Shown: positions 32,371 through 41,561, counted from the first letter of the stretch. The stretch: 64,000 nucleotides of DNA from JBFHIJ01 sp963678775 (GCA_963678775.2 CAXXGR010000008.1:186001-250000); one strand, 5' to 3'. The notes: a model not told the origin generated them from the letters alone. Program-made: numbers and translations.

Positions 32371-33756
32371 CTATGCTAACGGTTCGAAACGACCTTGGAA
32401 GAATCTCAAGTATTGTGGTTCGTAAACCATTTTCAAACCTTTCGCTTTATGGCGATTAGCATATAATTCTATAACTGATTCAGCTACAACGTCCATGTGA
32501 GATTGAGTGTAAACACGACGAGGAATAGTCAAACGAACTAATTCCAATTTAGGGAAGTAGTGTTCGCCGGTTTCTTTATTACGGCCTGCAGAAACGATAC
32601 CACGTTCCATAGCACGTACACCAGACTCAATATATAGATTAGCAGCAAGAGACTGTGCAGGGAATTGATCTTGTGGGATGTGATCGTAAAATGCACGAGC
32701 ATCCAAGAACACAGCGTGACCGCCGATAGGTTTTACAACAGGCACACCAGCTGCAATTAATTTATCGCCTAAGTATTTTACTTGTCTGATTCTGTAAGAC
32801 ATATAAGTATCATCAGCTGCTTCTTCCATACCGCGAGCCATAGCTTCCAAGTCACGACCTGCAAGACCACCATAAGTATGAAGACCTTCATATACAACAA
32901 CCATGTTACGTAACTCTTCGAAAATATCAGGATCGTTAAGAGCAACAAAACCACCGATATTCACTAACAAGTCTTTTTTACCTGACATAGTACAAGCATC
33001 AGATAAAGCGAAAAATTCCTTCAAGATTTCTGCAACAGATTTGTCTGCATAACCTTCTTCTCTTTGTTGGATATACCAAGAGTTTTCCATACCACGAGTA
33101 GCATCGATAACAACTTTGATACCATTATCATGAGCTAATTTGTGAACTGCTTTCATGTTTTCCATAGAAACAGGTTGGCCACCAGCCATGTTTACAGTAG
33201 CACCAACAGTAATATAAGCGATATTTTCACCGCCTTTTTCGTCAATTAATTTTTTGAATTTATTGATATCAACATTACCTTTGAACGGGTGTTCAGAGTC
33301 AGGATTATGAGCTTCGTCAATGATAACATCGACAAAAGTACCACCTGCTAATTCTTGGTGCAAACGAGTTGTTGTAAAGTACATATTACCCGGTACATAT
33401 TGACCTTTTTTGATCAATGCTTGAGAAAGCATGTGCTCAGCACCACGACCTTGGTGAGTAGGTACTAAGAATTTGTAACCATAGTATTTACGTACATTTG
33501 ATTCTAAGTAGTAGTAGTTTTTACTTCCGGCATAAGCTTCATCACCTAACATCATACCAGCCCATTGATAATCACTCATAGCACTTGTGCCGGAGTCAGT
33601 CAATAAGTCAATATATACGTCTTCGGATCTTAGTAAGAAAGTGTTATAGCCAGCTTCTTTTATAGCTTCTGCACGATCTTCTCTTGAAGTTACTTTCAAA
33701 GGTTCAACAACTTTAATTTTGAAAGGTTCTGCCCAAGATTTGCGTTGTTCAGCCAT
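32371..33756 (-). CDS. tpl: Tyrosine phenol-lyase
   Basis: A 461-residue PLP enzyme of the tryptophanase/TPL family: 'YIDLLTDSGTSAMSDYQWAG', 'FLVPTHQGRGAEHML', and the PLP lysine in 'CTMSGKKDLLVNIGG'. Residues that separate TPL from tryptophanase favour TPL: 'YFTTTRLHQE' (Thr where tryptophanase has Asp), Arg in 'RAMERGIVSAGRN' (Ile in E. coli TnaA), and Phe-Phe in 'YLRFFQGRF' (His in TnaA). TPL splits tyrosine to phenol, pyruvate and ammonia. It is monocistronic with its own promoter (33863-33894) and terminator, and codon choice appears even and typical of well-expressed genes. Confidence 0.88.
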   Translation of the reverse strand: MAEQRKSWAEPFKIKVVEPLKVTSREDRAEAIKEAGYNTFLLRSEDVYIDLLTDSGTSAMSDYQWAGMMLGDEAYAGSKNYYYLESNVRKYYGYKFLVPTHQGRGAEHMLSQALIKKGQYVPGNMYFTTTRLHQELAGGTFVDVIIDEAHNPDSEHPFKGNVDINKFKKLIDEKGGENIAYITVGATVNMAGGQPVSMENMKAVHKLAHDNGIKVVIDATRGMENSWYIQQREEGYADKSVAEILKEFFALSDACTMSGKKDLLVNIGGFVALNDPDIFEELRNMVVVYEGLHTYGGLAGRDLEAMARGMEEAADDTYMSYRIRQVKYLGDKLIAAGVPVVKPIGGHAVFLDARAFYDHIPQDQFPAQSLAANLYIESGVRAMERGIVSAGRNKETGEHYFPKLELVRLTIPRRVYTQSHMDVVAESVIELYANRHKAKGLKMVYEPQYLRFFQGRFEPLA

Positions 33757-33787
33757 CAGTTAAATCCTTCTTAAAATTCATCAATGT

Positions 33788-33814
33788 AACATCCCCGCTT
33801 TTCGGGTTTATGTT
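33788..33814 (-). promoter_or_regulatory. Hairpin in the tpl leader
   Basis: The outer arms 'aacat'/'atgtt' and inner arms 'cccg'/'cggg' form an imperfect stem-loop in the ~100-nt leader between the likely start of transcription and ATG 33756. It ends about 30 bases before the start codon. It may stabilise the mRNA or regulate translation. Confidence 0.4.
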
Positions 33815-33862
33815 AACTATCTATTAAACCGCTTGTATAAGTAGTTTTTCTATTAAGAGTAA

Positions 33863-33894
33863 CAAATTTAGGAAAATAATTAGAATATTCCAAA
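33863..33894 (-). promoter_or_regulatory. Bacteroidetes-type promoter of tpl
   Basis: Read on the minus strand: TTTG (33894-33891), a 20-base spacer, then TAAATTTG (33870-33863). Both boxes match the TTTG-N19/20-TAnnTTTG consensus exactly. It is the best promoter match I found in the window. Confidence 0.7.
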
Positions 33895-34115
33895 CGCTTT
33901 GGGAATAAACAAGTTAGAGTTTTCCACAATGATAACAATTTAATCGTAAACTTTTACTAATTACCTTTAGTTGTCTTTCGTGGTTTATTCTTCGTTGATA
34001 TATAAAATATTTAATATTGGAACATAATAGCTTAGCCCATAGATCCGTATATATTTCTACACGTTACATATTTTAGTTTGATATTATCAGCTGTGATAAG
34101 TATATTGATGTTACT

Positions 34116-34853
34116 ATGAAACGAGAGATTAAACATATTGATAGCCATTTTTATAGTGGCAATACTGACATCGCAGTCTATGGAAAATGCGGTGTAGCTA
34201 TTATATTGTTTTCTTCCGGCGAAGATAATATTTTACAGTCTGAGCAAGACGGCTTGATTGAAATGCTTTTGCCTCTTTTGAAAAAAGGAAAATGCAAAAT
34301 ATACTCTGTTGCAAATCCATCCAATCACATTTGGAAGAATTCGCGTGCTTTAAATGAAAAATCAGAAATGTTGCTCGACTATAATTTGTTTCTGACTTCC
34401 GAAGTATTGCCTTACATTTTTAATAGCTGTGGCACTCCCGTACCTATTATAACTGCAGGAGCTCTGGAAGGAGCCTACCACGCAGCTAATACTTTTTTTA
34501 GGAGACCTGATATATTTATTGGTACTATTGCCGTTAGTGGTCAATATGATTTATCTATATCAACCGGCGAATATTTTGATGATAACTGTTACTATAACTC
34601 TCCCGTTCACTTCCTGCCTAACCTGACTGATCCATACTGGATGACTTTCTTAAAAAGCAGACGACATATTTACTTAGCATCCGGCGAACATGATTCGGTT
34701 TGTAGTTCCACACTGACTCTTTCAAGCATATTAACTGAAAAAAATATATTGCATGATTGCCATATCAATCAGGGAAATATAGAAAACAGTTTGACTGCTA
34801 TTAATAAACAGCTTATAGAATCAATCTCCAGAATAATGTCTAAATCCGTCTGA
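34116..34853 (+). CDS. Esterase-family protein lacking the nucleophile serine
   Basis: A 245-residue alpha/beta-hydrolase-like protein related to the 'esterase family' (PF00756-like): 'GAYHAANTFFRRPDIFIGTI' and 'AVSGQYDLS' match the region after the nucleophile elbow closely, and 'YYNSPVHFLPNLTDPYW' is also typical. At the elbow, where relatives have GxSxG, it reads Gly115-Ala-Leu117-Glu-Gly119, so the catalytic Ser is Leu. The usual C-terminal catalytic His segment (HDW-type) is not evident. It has no signal peptide. Probably a non-catalytic or repurposed binding protein. It precedes tatD by 87 bases. Confidence 0.7.
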   Translation: MKREIKHIDSHFYSGNTDIAVYGKCGVAIILFSSGEDNILQSEQDGLIEMLLPLLKKGKCKIYSVANPSNHIWKNSRALNEKSEMLLDYNLFLTSEVLPYIFNSCGTPVPIITAGALEGAYHAANTFFRRPDIFIGTIAVSGQYDLSISTGEYFDDNCYYNSPVHFLPNLTDPYWMTFLKSRRHIYLASGEHDSVCSSTLTLSSILTEKNILHDCHINQGNIENSLTAINKQLIESISRIMSKSV

Positions 34854-34940
34854 TAAAGTTTATACATTATTCCATTCCTACAATTTTTTCTGCAATAATG
34901 AGTATATTTGTTATTATTTATAATATAGAATATAGGACTT

Positions 34941-36461
34941 ATGATAGACACTCACGCACACTTAGATACAGAAGCATTCGATCAGGATAGAGAGGAAGTT
35001 ATACGCAGAGCTATGGACAGTGGTTTGGAAGCTATAATTATTCCCGGCATTGAACCAAAAGATTTTGAAAGAGTAATATTATTAGCTCAAAAGCACAAAA
35101 ATATATACTGCGGTCTGGGAGTTCATCCGCATAATGCTACTGATTATAATGAAGATATTGCTCAAAATATTCGCGAAATTGCAAAAGACAGCAATGTAAA
35201 AGCTATTGGCGAAATTGGGCTTGACTACTATTATGACTTTACTCCCAAAGATGTGCAGATTAGTGCTTTTAAAAGTCAATTAGCATTGGCAAAAGAGTTA
35301 AATCTACCTGTAATTATCCATAACAGAGAGTCTGACGAAGACTTGATTAGCACCTTAAAGGATTTGCAGGACGGCTCGTTAAAAGGCGTACTTCATTGTT
35401 TTTCTTCTGATGTAAATGTACTAAAGCAGGCATTAGATTTGGGCTTTATGGTATCTTTTACGGGCAATATTACGTTTAAGAAATCTACTTTGGACGAGGT
35501 GGTAAGAGCCGCCCCATTAGACAAAATTATGATAGAAACAGATTCTCCATATATGTCTCCTGTACCTTTCAGAGGTAAAAGGAATGAACCTGAAAAAGTA
35601 AAATATGTGGCAGGAAAAATTGCAGAAATAAAATCAATTTCTACAGAAGAGGTAATATCTATGACTACAAATAATGCAAAACATCTTTTCAATCTTTTTA
35701 TACTTGCCTTTGTATTTATTATTAGTTCCTTCTCTTTATATGCTCAGGAAACTGAAGAGACATACGAAGAAGGCGAATACTACGAAGAAGAATATGACGG
35801 AGAAGAAGTAGAACTCCAAGACGGTGAATATATAGATGAAGAAACAGGCGAAATTATGATTAACCCTTTTGTTAGGTTTATTGGTTTTGGTCCTGTCATT
35901 GGTACTAATACCGTTGTGCAGTCACAACTAATATCTCAGAAGGAAGGTGGCACATTAGACAAGTCAGTTTCTTACGATGGTATCGTGGCTTATGGTGGCA
36001 GAATTATGTATGGTGTTACTGATTATCTACTTTTAGAGGGTGCTTATACCTACTCAAAAAATACTAAAATCTCAGAAGAAAACGTAAATATTGATCCATT
36101 TACCTATACTGTTTACAATTTGTCGTCACACTGGATACCTAATCCTAAAAACCGTATCAACTTTTTCGCTACTATTGGTATGACTTACTTTTCCAGCAAT
36201 ATATCTATTTATGATGAAGTGCTGGATGCAAGAGTTCCTAAAACAAATAATCAGTTGGGCATGAATGTTGGTCTGGGAATGTTCTTCAATTTTGATATGG
36301 ATACTTATGGCATGCTTACCTTATCAGCCGAATGGCGCGTAGACTTTAAGTTTGGCAGTGAAGCGATGTCTGTAGAAATAGAAGGCGATTCGCGACCTGC
36401 AGAGGTATCAGAGTTCTTCTCTATTCCAAGGTTTGGTGTTATCTGGTATCCACCGTTTTAA
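34941..36461 (+). CDS. TatD-family hydrolase fused in frame to an outer membrane beta-barrel protein
   Basis: A single 506-codon frame. Residues 1-250 are a complete TatD metal-dependent DNase: 'MIDTHAHLD' (HxH), 'IGEIGLDYYYD', 'VIIHNRES', 'VLHCFSSD' and 'KIMIETDSPY' hold all metal ligands. TatD proteins normally stop just after 'NNAKHLFNL'. Here the frame runs on without a stop into 'FILAFVFIISSFSLYAQ', an acidic Glu/Tyr linker and a ~200-residue barrel ending 'FSIPRFGVIWYPPF'. A nested start at 35661 probably makes the barrel protein separately. TatD domains act in the cytosol, so a full-length fusion would be topologically odd. Confidence 0.8.
   Translation: MIDTHAHLDTEAFDQDREEVIRRAMDSGLEAIIIPGIEPKDFERVILLAQKHKNIYCGLGVHPHNATDYNEDIAQNIREIAKDSNVKAIGEIGLDYYYDFTPKDVQISAFKSQLALAKELNLPVIIHNRESDEDLISTLKDLQDGSLKGVLHCFSSDVNVLKQALDLGFMVSFTGNITFKKSTLDEVVRAAPLDKIMIETDSPYMSPVPFRGKRNEPEKVKYVAGKIAEIKSISTEEVISMTTNNAKHLFNLFILAFVFIISSFSLYAQETEETYEEGEYYEEEYDGEEVELQDGEYIDEETGEIMINPFVRFIGFGPVIGTNTVVQSQLISQKEGGTLDKSVSYDGIVAYGGRIMYGVTDYLLLEGAYTYSKNTKISEENVNIDPFTYTVYNLSSHWIPNPKNRINFFATIGMTYFSSNISIYDEVLDARVPKTNNQLGMNVGLGMFFNFDMDTYGMLTLSAEWRVDFKFGSEAMSVEIEGDSRPAEVSEFFSIPRFGVIWYPPF
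35661..36461 (+). CDS. Nested in-frame gene: exported beta-barrel protein
   Basis: The ATG at 35661 (codon 241 of the TatD frame) is preceded by 'gaagaggtaatatct', a good ribosome site. It opens a 266-residue product starting 'MTTNNAKHLFNLFILAFVF' and continuing through a signal peptide ending 'SLYAQ'. The same bases thus encode the last TatD helix and an export signal. The mature part has an acidic segment, then beta-strands such as 'GGRIMYGVTDYLLLEGAYTY' and a terminal Phe, fitting a small outer membrane barrel. I infer independent translation; it is not proven. Confidence 0.6.
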   Translation: MTTNNAKHLFNLFILAFVFIISSFSLYAQETEETYEEGEYYEEEYDGEEVELQDGEYIDEETGEIMINPFVRFIGFGPVIGTNTVVQSQLISQKEGGTLDKSVSYDGIVAYGGRIMYGVTDYLLLEGAYTYSKNTKISEENVNIDPFTYTVYNLSSHWIPNPKNRINFFATIGMTYFSSNISIYDEVLDARVPKTNNQLGMNVGLGMFFNFDMDTYGMLTLSAEWRVDFKFGSEAMSVEIEGDSRPAEVSEFFSIPRFGVIWYPPF

Positions 36462-36498
36462 AGAAAGATTCGAGTAAAACAATAGATTTTAATAAAGG

Positions 36499-36541
36499 GC
36501 TGTCTATCTGTGCAAACACTACAAATAGACAGTCTTTTTTC
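36499..36541 (+). terminator. Rho-independent terminator
   Basis: The arms 'ctgtctat' (36500-36507) and 'atagacag' (36525-36532) over a 17-nt loop are followed by a run of six T (36535-36540). It ends the tatD/barrel transcript. Confidence 0.8.
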
Positions 36542-36617
36542 TAATATCAACAAATATATGCCTTGTAAAATAAAATAACGTACCTATGAGACAGCCCCTA
36601 ATATATTGTTGTATACC

Positions 36618-38579
36618 CTACTCACCCATAATCACTATCCCATAGCCGGATTTACCGCTATCTATATACTCTAATAATAGTTTCTTTTTGTCGAAGGCGA
36701 CGTAGCATTTGGCTTCTCTGCCTTTTTCGCAGTTGTAGATGCTGTAGTCTAACCAAAGCTGTTTTGGTCTGCCGCTTAGGTCGATTTTGATATCGCTTAG
36801 CTCTGCGGCGCTTTCCCAATTACTTCCGTCAAAGGAGTAACGGAATAATGCCGGAGCGTCCTCTGTAAATTTCATCTTTCCAGGCAAATCAATATTTATT
36901 CTAAAGTTGCTGATTGCTTTCGCGATAAATTTCTCCTCGCTAAGCTTTTCTTTGACTTGCATCTTATTTTTGGCATTGATTTTTAAAGTGATCACTTCTT
37001 TAGTTTTTAGATTTGCTACTCGCACCAAGTCGTTATTGGTATCAGTAATATAAAGCAAATTGCCAACTACTTCCACATCATTTGGTTCGTTAAGCATTGC
37101 ATCTTCAAAACTACCATCTTTATATCCTCTCTCACCTGTTCCTATAAGAGATTTTAATTTCTTTGTCTTAGGAACCAGCACTTTAATCTTATGGTTGTAT
37201 GTATCAGCTATATATATTAATCCATCATGGTAAGTGCATCCGATAGCATGCTGAAGTCTGGATTTGGGGAAGCTTCCGTCCACATCTCCAAACTCAAATA
37301 AGCCTTGCCCTACTAAAGTCGATACCTTGCCGGATTGCATTTCTATTTTTCGAATGCCACTAACTTCGCTATCTGCAATGTAGAAATTATTTCCGTCGAA
37401 AGCTATGCCACTCGGCTGGGCAAACGAAGAGTTATTGCGAGTTCCGTCTATTATGTCTTCACGCCCGTTACCGGCGTATATTCCACTTAATGATTGTTCC
37501 AAATCAATTGCCCATATTTGATGCGGGCCAGCCATGGCTACAATCAGGCTATCACCTACCAGCATCAAGTCCCAAGGACTATTGAGCTCTTCCGTAAGTG
37601 CGTCACCACCCTGCTCTCCCCAAGCTCCCTGCTCTCCTGTGCCTGCGAGAGTCGTTACAGTTCCATTTCGGATATCTATTTTACGTATTGAATGATTTTC
37701 AGTGTCCGCTACATAAACCGCATTTTGGGCCGATGAATAGAAAACGCCCTGCGGTCTGAAAAACTGAGCCTGATCAAAAGCACCATCTTTCATTCCACTT
37801 ATTCCGGTGCCAATCACATATTCAGGATTTCCATCTTCATCTATGCCTAAAATACGGTTGTGATTTGAATCACTAATCCATAAGATATTACGATTCTCGT
37901 CATAACTGATTTTCCCGGGATAACTTAATAAAGACTTAGGTCTGGAGTTTTTTTCCAAGGCAAGATTAAGAGGAGAACGATCTATCTCGCCAATCTCATC
38001 AAACTCAGCTATTACATCAGCTATCACATCCCTTATTTTCAAGTAAATCCCTTCGCCGGAAGTCATCCCCAGCAGTTTACCTCTTGGATTTATGAGCGCA
38101 AATGAAGGCCATGAACGCGCACCATACTCCCTCCATACTTTAAAATCTTTATCATTTACTACCGGATGTTCGATTTCATATCTTATTATTGCTTCTCTAA
38201 TATTTTTAGTGAGCTTTTCATTTTCAAATTTAGCAGAATGCACTCCAATTACTACTAACTCATCAGCAAACTCTTCTTCCAGCTTTTTCAGATCTGGCAT
38301 CACATGTATACAATTTATACAACAGTAAGTCCAAAAATCAAGCAGAATAACTTTGCCCTTTAGCTCTTTAATAGATAATGGTTTTTCGGTATTTAGCCAT
38401 TCCAGTCCATCCTGAAAATCAGGCGCGTTTACAGTCCCTGCGTATTTCATATCTTTTCCTTTCTGTGTGTGTAACTTTTTGGCATCATGATTGTCTACAT
38501 TATAGTCAGCATTGCATGATATAATTGAACCTATTAGTCCAATAAAGAGTATTAAACTATATGGATAATAATGCTTCAT
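36618..38579 (-). CDS. NHL-repeat protein with thioredoxin domain (NHLRC2-like lipoprotein)
   Basis: A 653-residue lipoprotein: signal peptide ending 'LIGSIISCNADYN'. A thioredoxin-fold domain (about 55-190) has the CxxC motif in 'WTYCCINCIHVMPDLKKL' and 'WREYGARSWPSFALINPRG'. Five or so NHL/beta-propeller blades follow ('NHNRILGIDEDGN', 'TENHSIRKIDIRNGTVTTL', 'TYNHKIKVLVPKTKKL'). The C-terminal ~100 residues form a beta domain. This order is that of NHLRC2. It probably acts in the periplasm as a redox-linked scaffold; the substrate is unknown. Monocistronic. Confidence 0.85.
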   Translation of the reverse strand: MKHYYPYSLILFIGLIGSIISCNADYNVDNHDAKKLHTQKGKDMKYAGTVNAPDFQDGLEWLNTEKPLSIKELKGKVILLDFWTYCCINCIHVMPDLKKLEEEFADELVVIGVHSAKFENEKLTKNIREAIIRYEIEHPVVNDKDFKVWREYGARSWPSFALINPRGKLLGMTSGEGIYLKIRDVIADVIAEFDEIGEIDRSPLNLALEKNSRPKSLLSYPGKISYDENRNILWISDSNHNRILGIDEDGNPEYVIGTGISGMKDGAFDQAQFFRPQGVFYSSAQNAVYVADTENHSIRKIDIRNGTVTTLAGTGEQGAWGEQGGDALTEELNSPWDLMLVGDSLIVAMAGPHQIWAIDLEQSLSGIYAGNGREDIIDGTRNNSSFAQPSGIAFDGNNFYIADSEVSGIRKIEMQSGKVSTLVGQGLFEFGDVDGSFPKSRLQHAIGCTYHDGLIYIADTYNHKIKVLVPKTKKLKSLIGTGERGYKDGSFEDAMLNEPNDVEVVGNLLYITDTNNDLVRVANLKTKEVITLKINAKNKMQVKEKLSEEKFIAKAISNFRINIDLPGKMKFTEDAPALFRYSFDGSNWESAAELSDIKIDLSGRPKQLWLDYSIYNCEKGREAKCYVAFDKKKLLLEYIDSGKSGYGIVIMGE

Positions 38580-38768
38580 CAGGTATTAGCCTTTACTAAA
38601 TAATGAACCCTACAAATAAATAGACAATAAGTTTTCAACAAAATTGTATATTTATATATGGAACAGTAAAATTTTGCTACTTAACACATATTTAACAAGA
38701 AATTGAATTGATTATTAAATCTAAAAAATGTATATTAGTCGTATGTTGATTACAAAAAAAGTATTGAT

Positions 38769-39197
38769 ATGAAAAATAGACTTATAATAGCACTTTTTAT
38801 AGTGATGGCATCGGTAGCAATTTTTGCTGCAGGGACTACTATTCGCTCATTATCTGCTAAAACAAGCGATACTGATATTATCGTCGAATGGACTTCTTCT
38901 ACTGAGGTAAACCTCAAAGAATATCAGATAGAGAGAAAGAGCGACCAAAGCAGCTTTATCTATGTGTCGACAGAAGAGGCTCAAGGAGATAACTCCCAAT
39001 ATACTTACGTAGATGATAAAGCATTTATGTCTAAAGGCGATGCTGACGACCAAATTTTGAAAGGTAAAGATTATTTTTATAGACTGAAATTCGTGGGCGA
39101 AGATGGCTCTATTTCTTATAGCGACCCCGTGCCTGTTACTCAGCATATCAACTCAGTTCAAAGAACTTGGGGAATGATAAAAGAAATGTTTAGATAA
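38769..39197 (+). CDS. Exported fibronectin type III-like protein
   Basis: A 142-residue protein with signal peptide 'MKNRLIIALFIVMASVAIFA'. It has a single FN3/Ig-like domain: 'DIIVEWTSSTEVNLKEYQIE' and 'DYFYRLKFVGEDGSISYSDP' are the classic strand B-C and F-G patterns. No sorting domain follows; the C-terminus is basic and helical ('RTWGMIKEMFR'). It could be a periplasmic or surface accessory protein. Closed by the terminator at 39226-39262; no clear Shine-Dalgarno site. Confidence 0.65.
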   Translation: MKNRLIIALFIVMASVAIFAAGTTIRSLSAKTSDTDIIVEWTSSTEVNLKEYQIERKSDQSSFIYVSTEEAQGDNSQYTYVDDKAFMSKGDADDQILKGKDYFYRLKFVGEDGSISYSDPVPVTQHINSVQRTWGMIKEMFR

Positions 39198-39225
39198 TTC
39201 CTTTTATCTAATTGATTTTTTTAAC

Positions 39226-39262
39226 AAATTGCACTATGTTTTCGCTTAGTGCAATTTTTTTT
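39226..39262. terminator. Rho-independent terminator
   Basis: A perfect 11-bp stem 'aaattgcacta' (39226-39236) with 'tagtgcaattt' (39247-39257) over a 10-nt loop and running into a T-tract. It separates the FN3 gene from the T9SS gene at 39277. Confidence 0.88.
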
Positions 39263-39276
39263 ATGTGAGAAATCCT

Positions 39277-40929
39277 ATGAAGTATATATATACATTGCTA
39301 TTAGTCCTCATACCATTTGCAAGTCAAGCTCATGAAGGCATGTTTTCAGAGCCAATTAAATGTGGCACCTGTATGCCTCCGCAAGAAACCAACTCGATTA
39401 TAAAAATATGTAGCTTCGACTATACAATGCGTCACATCATGGATGAAACTTATACAAGCCCAAGCGGTAAATTCCTAATACATTATGATATATCAGGTGA
39501 TCATGCCGTAGAAAATGTAGACAAAAATGAGAACGGTGTACCTGATTATGTAGATTCGGTTGCTTACTATGCTGATTTTGCTTACCAAAAAGAAGTAGTA
39601 GAAATGGGTTACTACTCTCCACTGCCTGAGCCGGGTGGAACTAATGATTTATATGATATATATTTATATGAACTTGGAAAATCAGCAAGACTCTACGGAC
39701 TTACTCAATCTGACAGATCAATAGCTTTGGACGAAGGAGACAAGGGTTATTCAAAATACCATTCTTTTATAGCAATAGATAACGATTACAGCCCAAAAGA
39801 TTCTATATCGCAAGGAGACAAATTAGTAAAAGCCTACACTACTGATGGAATTGAAGCACTAAAGGTAACAATGGTTCACGAATTTCACCATGCTATCCAA
39901 TATATGTATGGCAACATGCCAATGGGAGCTCTGTTTGCAGAAATGACAAGTACTTATATGGAACATAAATTTTTCCCTGAAATCAAAGACTATTATCAAT
40001 ATGTCAATTATCTTTTTGCATCTCTTTATCGATATCCATTTGGTATAGATAACTACAAAGCCGGATATGCATTTTCAATCTTTGCTCAATTTCTGCATGA
40101 TAATTATGGAGATGATGTACTTAAACGTGCATGGGAATTAGTAGATGAAATAAATGATAAACGGATAAGTTATGTAGAGGCAATAGATATGGCTCTAAAC
40201 GAAATAAATGAAGACATAGAAACTGCGTGGAAAAATTTCCAACCTTATATGTATTTCACGGGTTCCAGAGCGATAGAAGGTCAGTATTTAGATGATGCTA
40301 AAGATTTGCCGGAAATAGACTTCTACCAGCAACAGGAATTCTCAAATGGAAGTTCCTTTTCTTCCGGTATATTAAGCCAAATGGAACAACGATGCGTAAG
40401 ATTTATGCTCAAATCACAGGATGCCAGCAATGATACATTAGATATCATGATGACCAATCTTGATTTTGAACACTCAGGTGTTATTAGCGATGTAAAATCA
40501 TCATATAACTTGCTGTGTGGGTTTGATAATTTCCCAGGTGCTACTAATGAACAAAATAAAAATGTGTTCTGGAAAAAAGAAGACCCCAAGGAGATAACTT
40601 ACTTTATTCCTTATCTTGGCAAGGGAAATAAAGCAGTTTTTATTGATTATGCTTTCCCAAATCCGTATATTCCTAGGCAACATCCTAACATATTTATTCC
40701 TATTCCAGAAATATCAGATTTGTATAATCAAATTAATATTGTGGTATTTTCTTCGAATATGCAAGAGGTATTTTCCGGTTCTTATGATTTTGAATTTTTA
40801 GATAATAACCGAGTTGTTATAGATATCAGTGACAGAGCAAAAGATTTGCAAAGTGGAGTATATTTATACAAAATCTCTACAAAAGAAAATGACTATCTTG
40901 GCAAATTTGTAGTAAAGGATACAGAATGA
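39277..40929 (+). CDS. T9SS-secreted metalloprotease-like protein (MXAN_6640-like)
   Basis: I use ATG 39277, which gives a clean signal peptide ('MKYIYTLLLVLIPFASQA'); a GTG 12 bases upstream is possible. The 550-residue product has a zinc-protease-like HExxH in 'TMVHEFHHAIQYMYGN', followed by 'FAEMTSTYMEHK', whose Glu could be the third ligand, as in MXAN_6640-type putative metalloproteases. The last ~75 residues form a T9SS type A sorting domain ('LQSGVYLYKISTKEND' and 'GKFVVKD'), so it should be exported across the outer membrane. The stop overlaps the ABC ATPase start by four bases. Confidence 0.75.
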   Translation: MKYIYTLLLVLIPFASQAHEGMFSEPIKCGTCMPPQETNSIIKICSFDYTMRHIMDETYTSPSGKFLIHYDISGDHAVENVDKNENGVPDYVDSVAYYADFAYQKEVVEMGYYSPLPEPGGTNDLYDIYLYELGKSARLYGLTQSDRSIALDEGDKGYSKYHSFIAIDNDYSPKDSISQGDKLVKAYTTDGIEALKVTMVHEFHHAIQYMYGNMPMGALFAEMTSTYMEHKFFPEIKDYYQYVNYLFASLYRYPFGIDNYKAGYAFSIFAQFLHDNYGDDVLKRAWELVDEINDKRISYVEAIDMALNEINEDIETAWKNFQPYMYFTGSRAIEGQYLDDAKDLPEIDFYQQQEFSNGSSFSSGILSQMEQRCVRFMLKSQDASNDTLDIMMTNLDFEHSGVISDVKSSYNLLCGFDNFPGATNEQNKNVFWKKEDPKEITYFIPYLGKGNKAVFIDYAFPNPYIPRQHPNIFIPIPEISDLYNQINIVVFSSNMQEVFSGSYDFEFLDNNRVVIDISDRAKDLQSGVYLYKISTKENDYLGKFVVKDTE

Positions 40930-41561
40930 TAGATTTTATAATAAATGCCAATAATTTAGCAAAATCCTTTGATGGAAGAAATTTTTTATTCAAGGATATT
41001 ACTTTTACAATAGCTAACGGCGAATCTCTGGTTGTTACAGGCATTAATGGATCCGGCAAGTCAACACTCTTGAAGATAATTGCCGGTGTTGTTACTCCGT
41101 CCAAAGGTGAAGTAATTTATATGTCGGGTAATAATAAGATAGAAAGCAGTAACTGGCATGAACATATTTGTTTCGTATCTCCCTACCTTAATCTGTACGA
41201 AGAGTTTACACCATTGGAACATCTCCAAATATTTGCTGAAATCCAAGGTATTAAATATGACGAGGAGTTTGCAAAAACAAACCTAGAAAAAGTTGGTATC
41301 TATAAAGCCAGAAAAAGGGAAATAAAAAAATTCTCTTCTGGCATGAAGCAACGAATGAAATTTGCACTTGCTCTACAACGTCCGGGTCAGCTTTTCTTTA
41401 TGGATGAACCTACAAGCAACTTGGATAAAGAGGGAATAGAAACAGTAGAGAAGATATTCGCAGAACACATCTCAAACGGTGGTGCTGTGCTAATCGCTTC
41501 CAATGAAGACAGAGAAATCAAACTCTGCGACAAATTGATAGACATTCAGCAGCAAAATTGA
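40926..41561 (+). CDS. ABC transporter ATP-binding protein (CcmA-like)
   Basis: A 211-residue ATPase: Walker A 'GINGSGKSTLLKIIAG', signature 'FSSGMKQRMKFALAL', Walker B 'LFFMDEPTSNLD', and a His-switch region in which the usual His appears as Asn ('IASNEDRE'). Size and the short form fit CcmA-type ATPases of haem/cytochrome c maturation, though no CcmB or CcmC permease is nearby. ATG overlaps the upstream TGA (ATGA), so translation is coupled to the T9SS gene. The replaced switch His may lower activity. Confidence 0.82.
   Translation: MIDFIINANNLAKSFDGRNFLFKDITFTIANGESLVVTGINGSGKSTLLKIIAGVVTPSKGEVIYMSGNNKIESSNWHEHICFVSPYLNLYEEFTPLEHLQIFAEIQGIKYDEEFAKTNLEKVGIYKARKREIKKFSSGMKQRMKFALALQRPGQLFFMDEPTSNLDKEGIETVEKIFAEHISNGGAVLIASNEDREIKLCDKLIDIQQQN

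Noticed and set aside
32371..33756. Tryptophanase
   Set aside because: The specificity residues (Thr, Arg, Phe-Phe) match tyrosine phenol-lyase, not E. coli TnaA.
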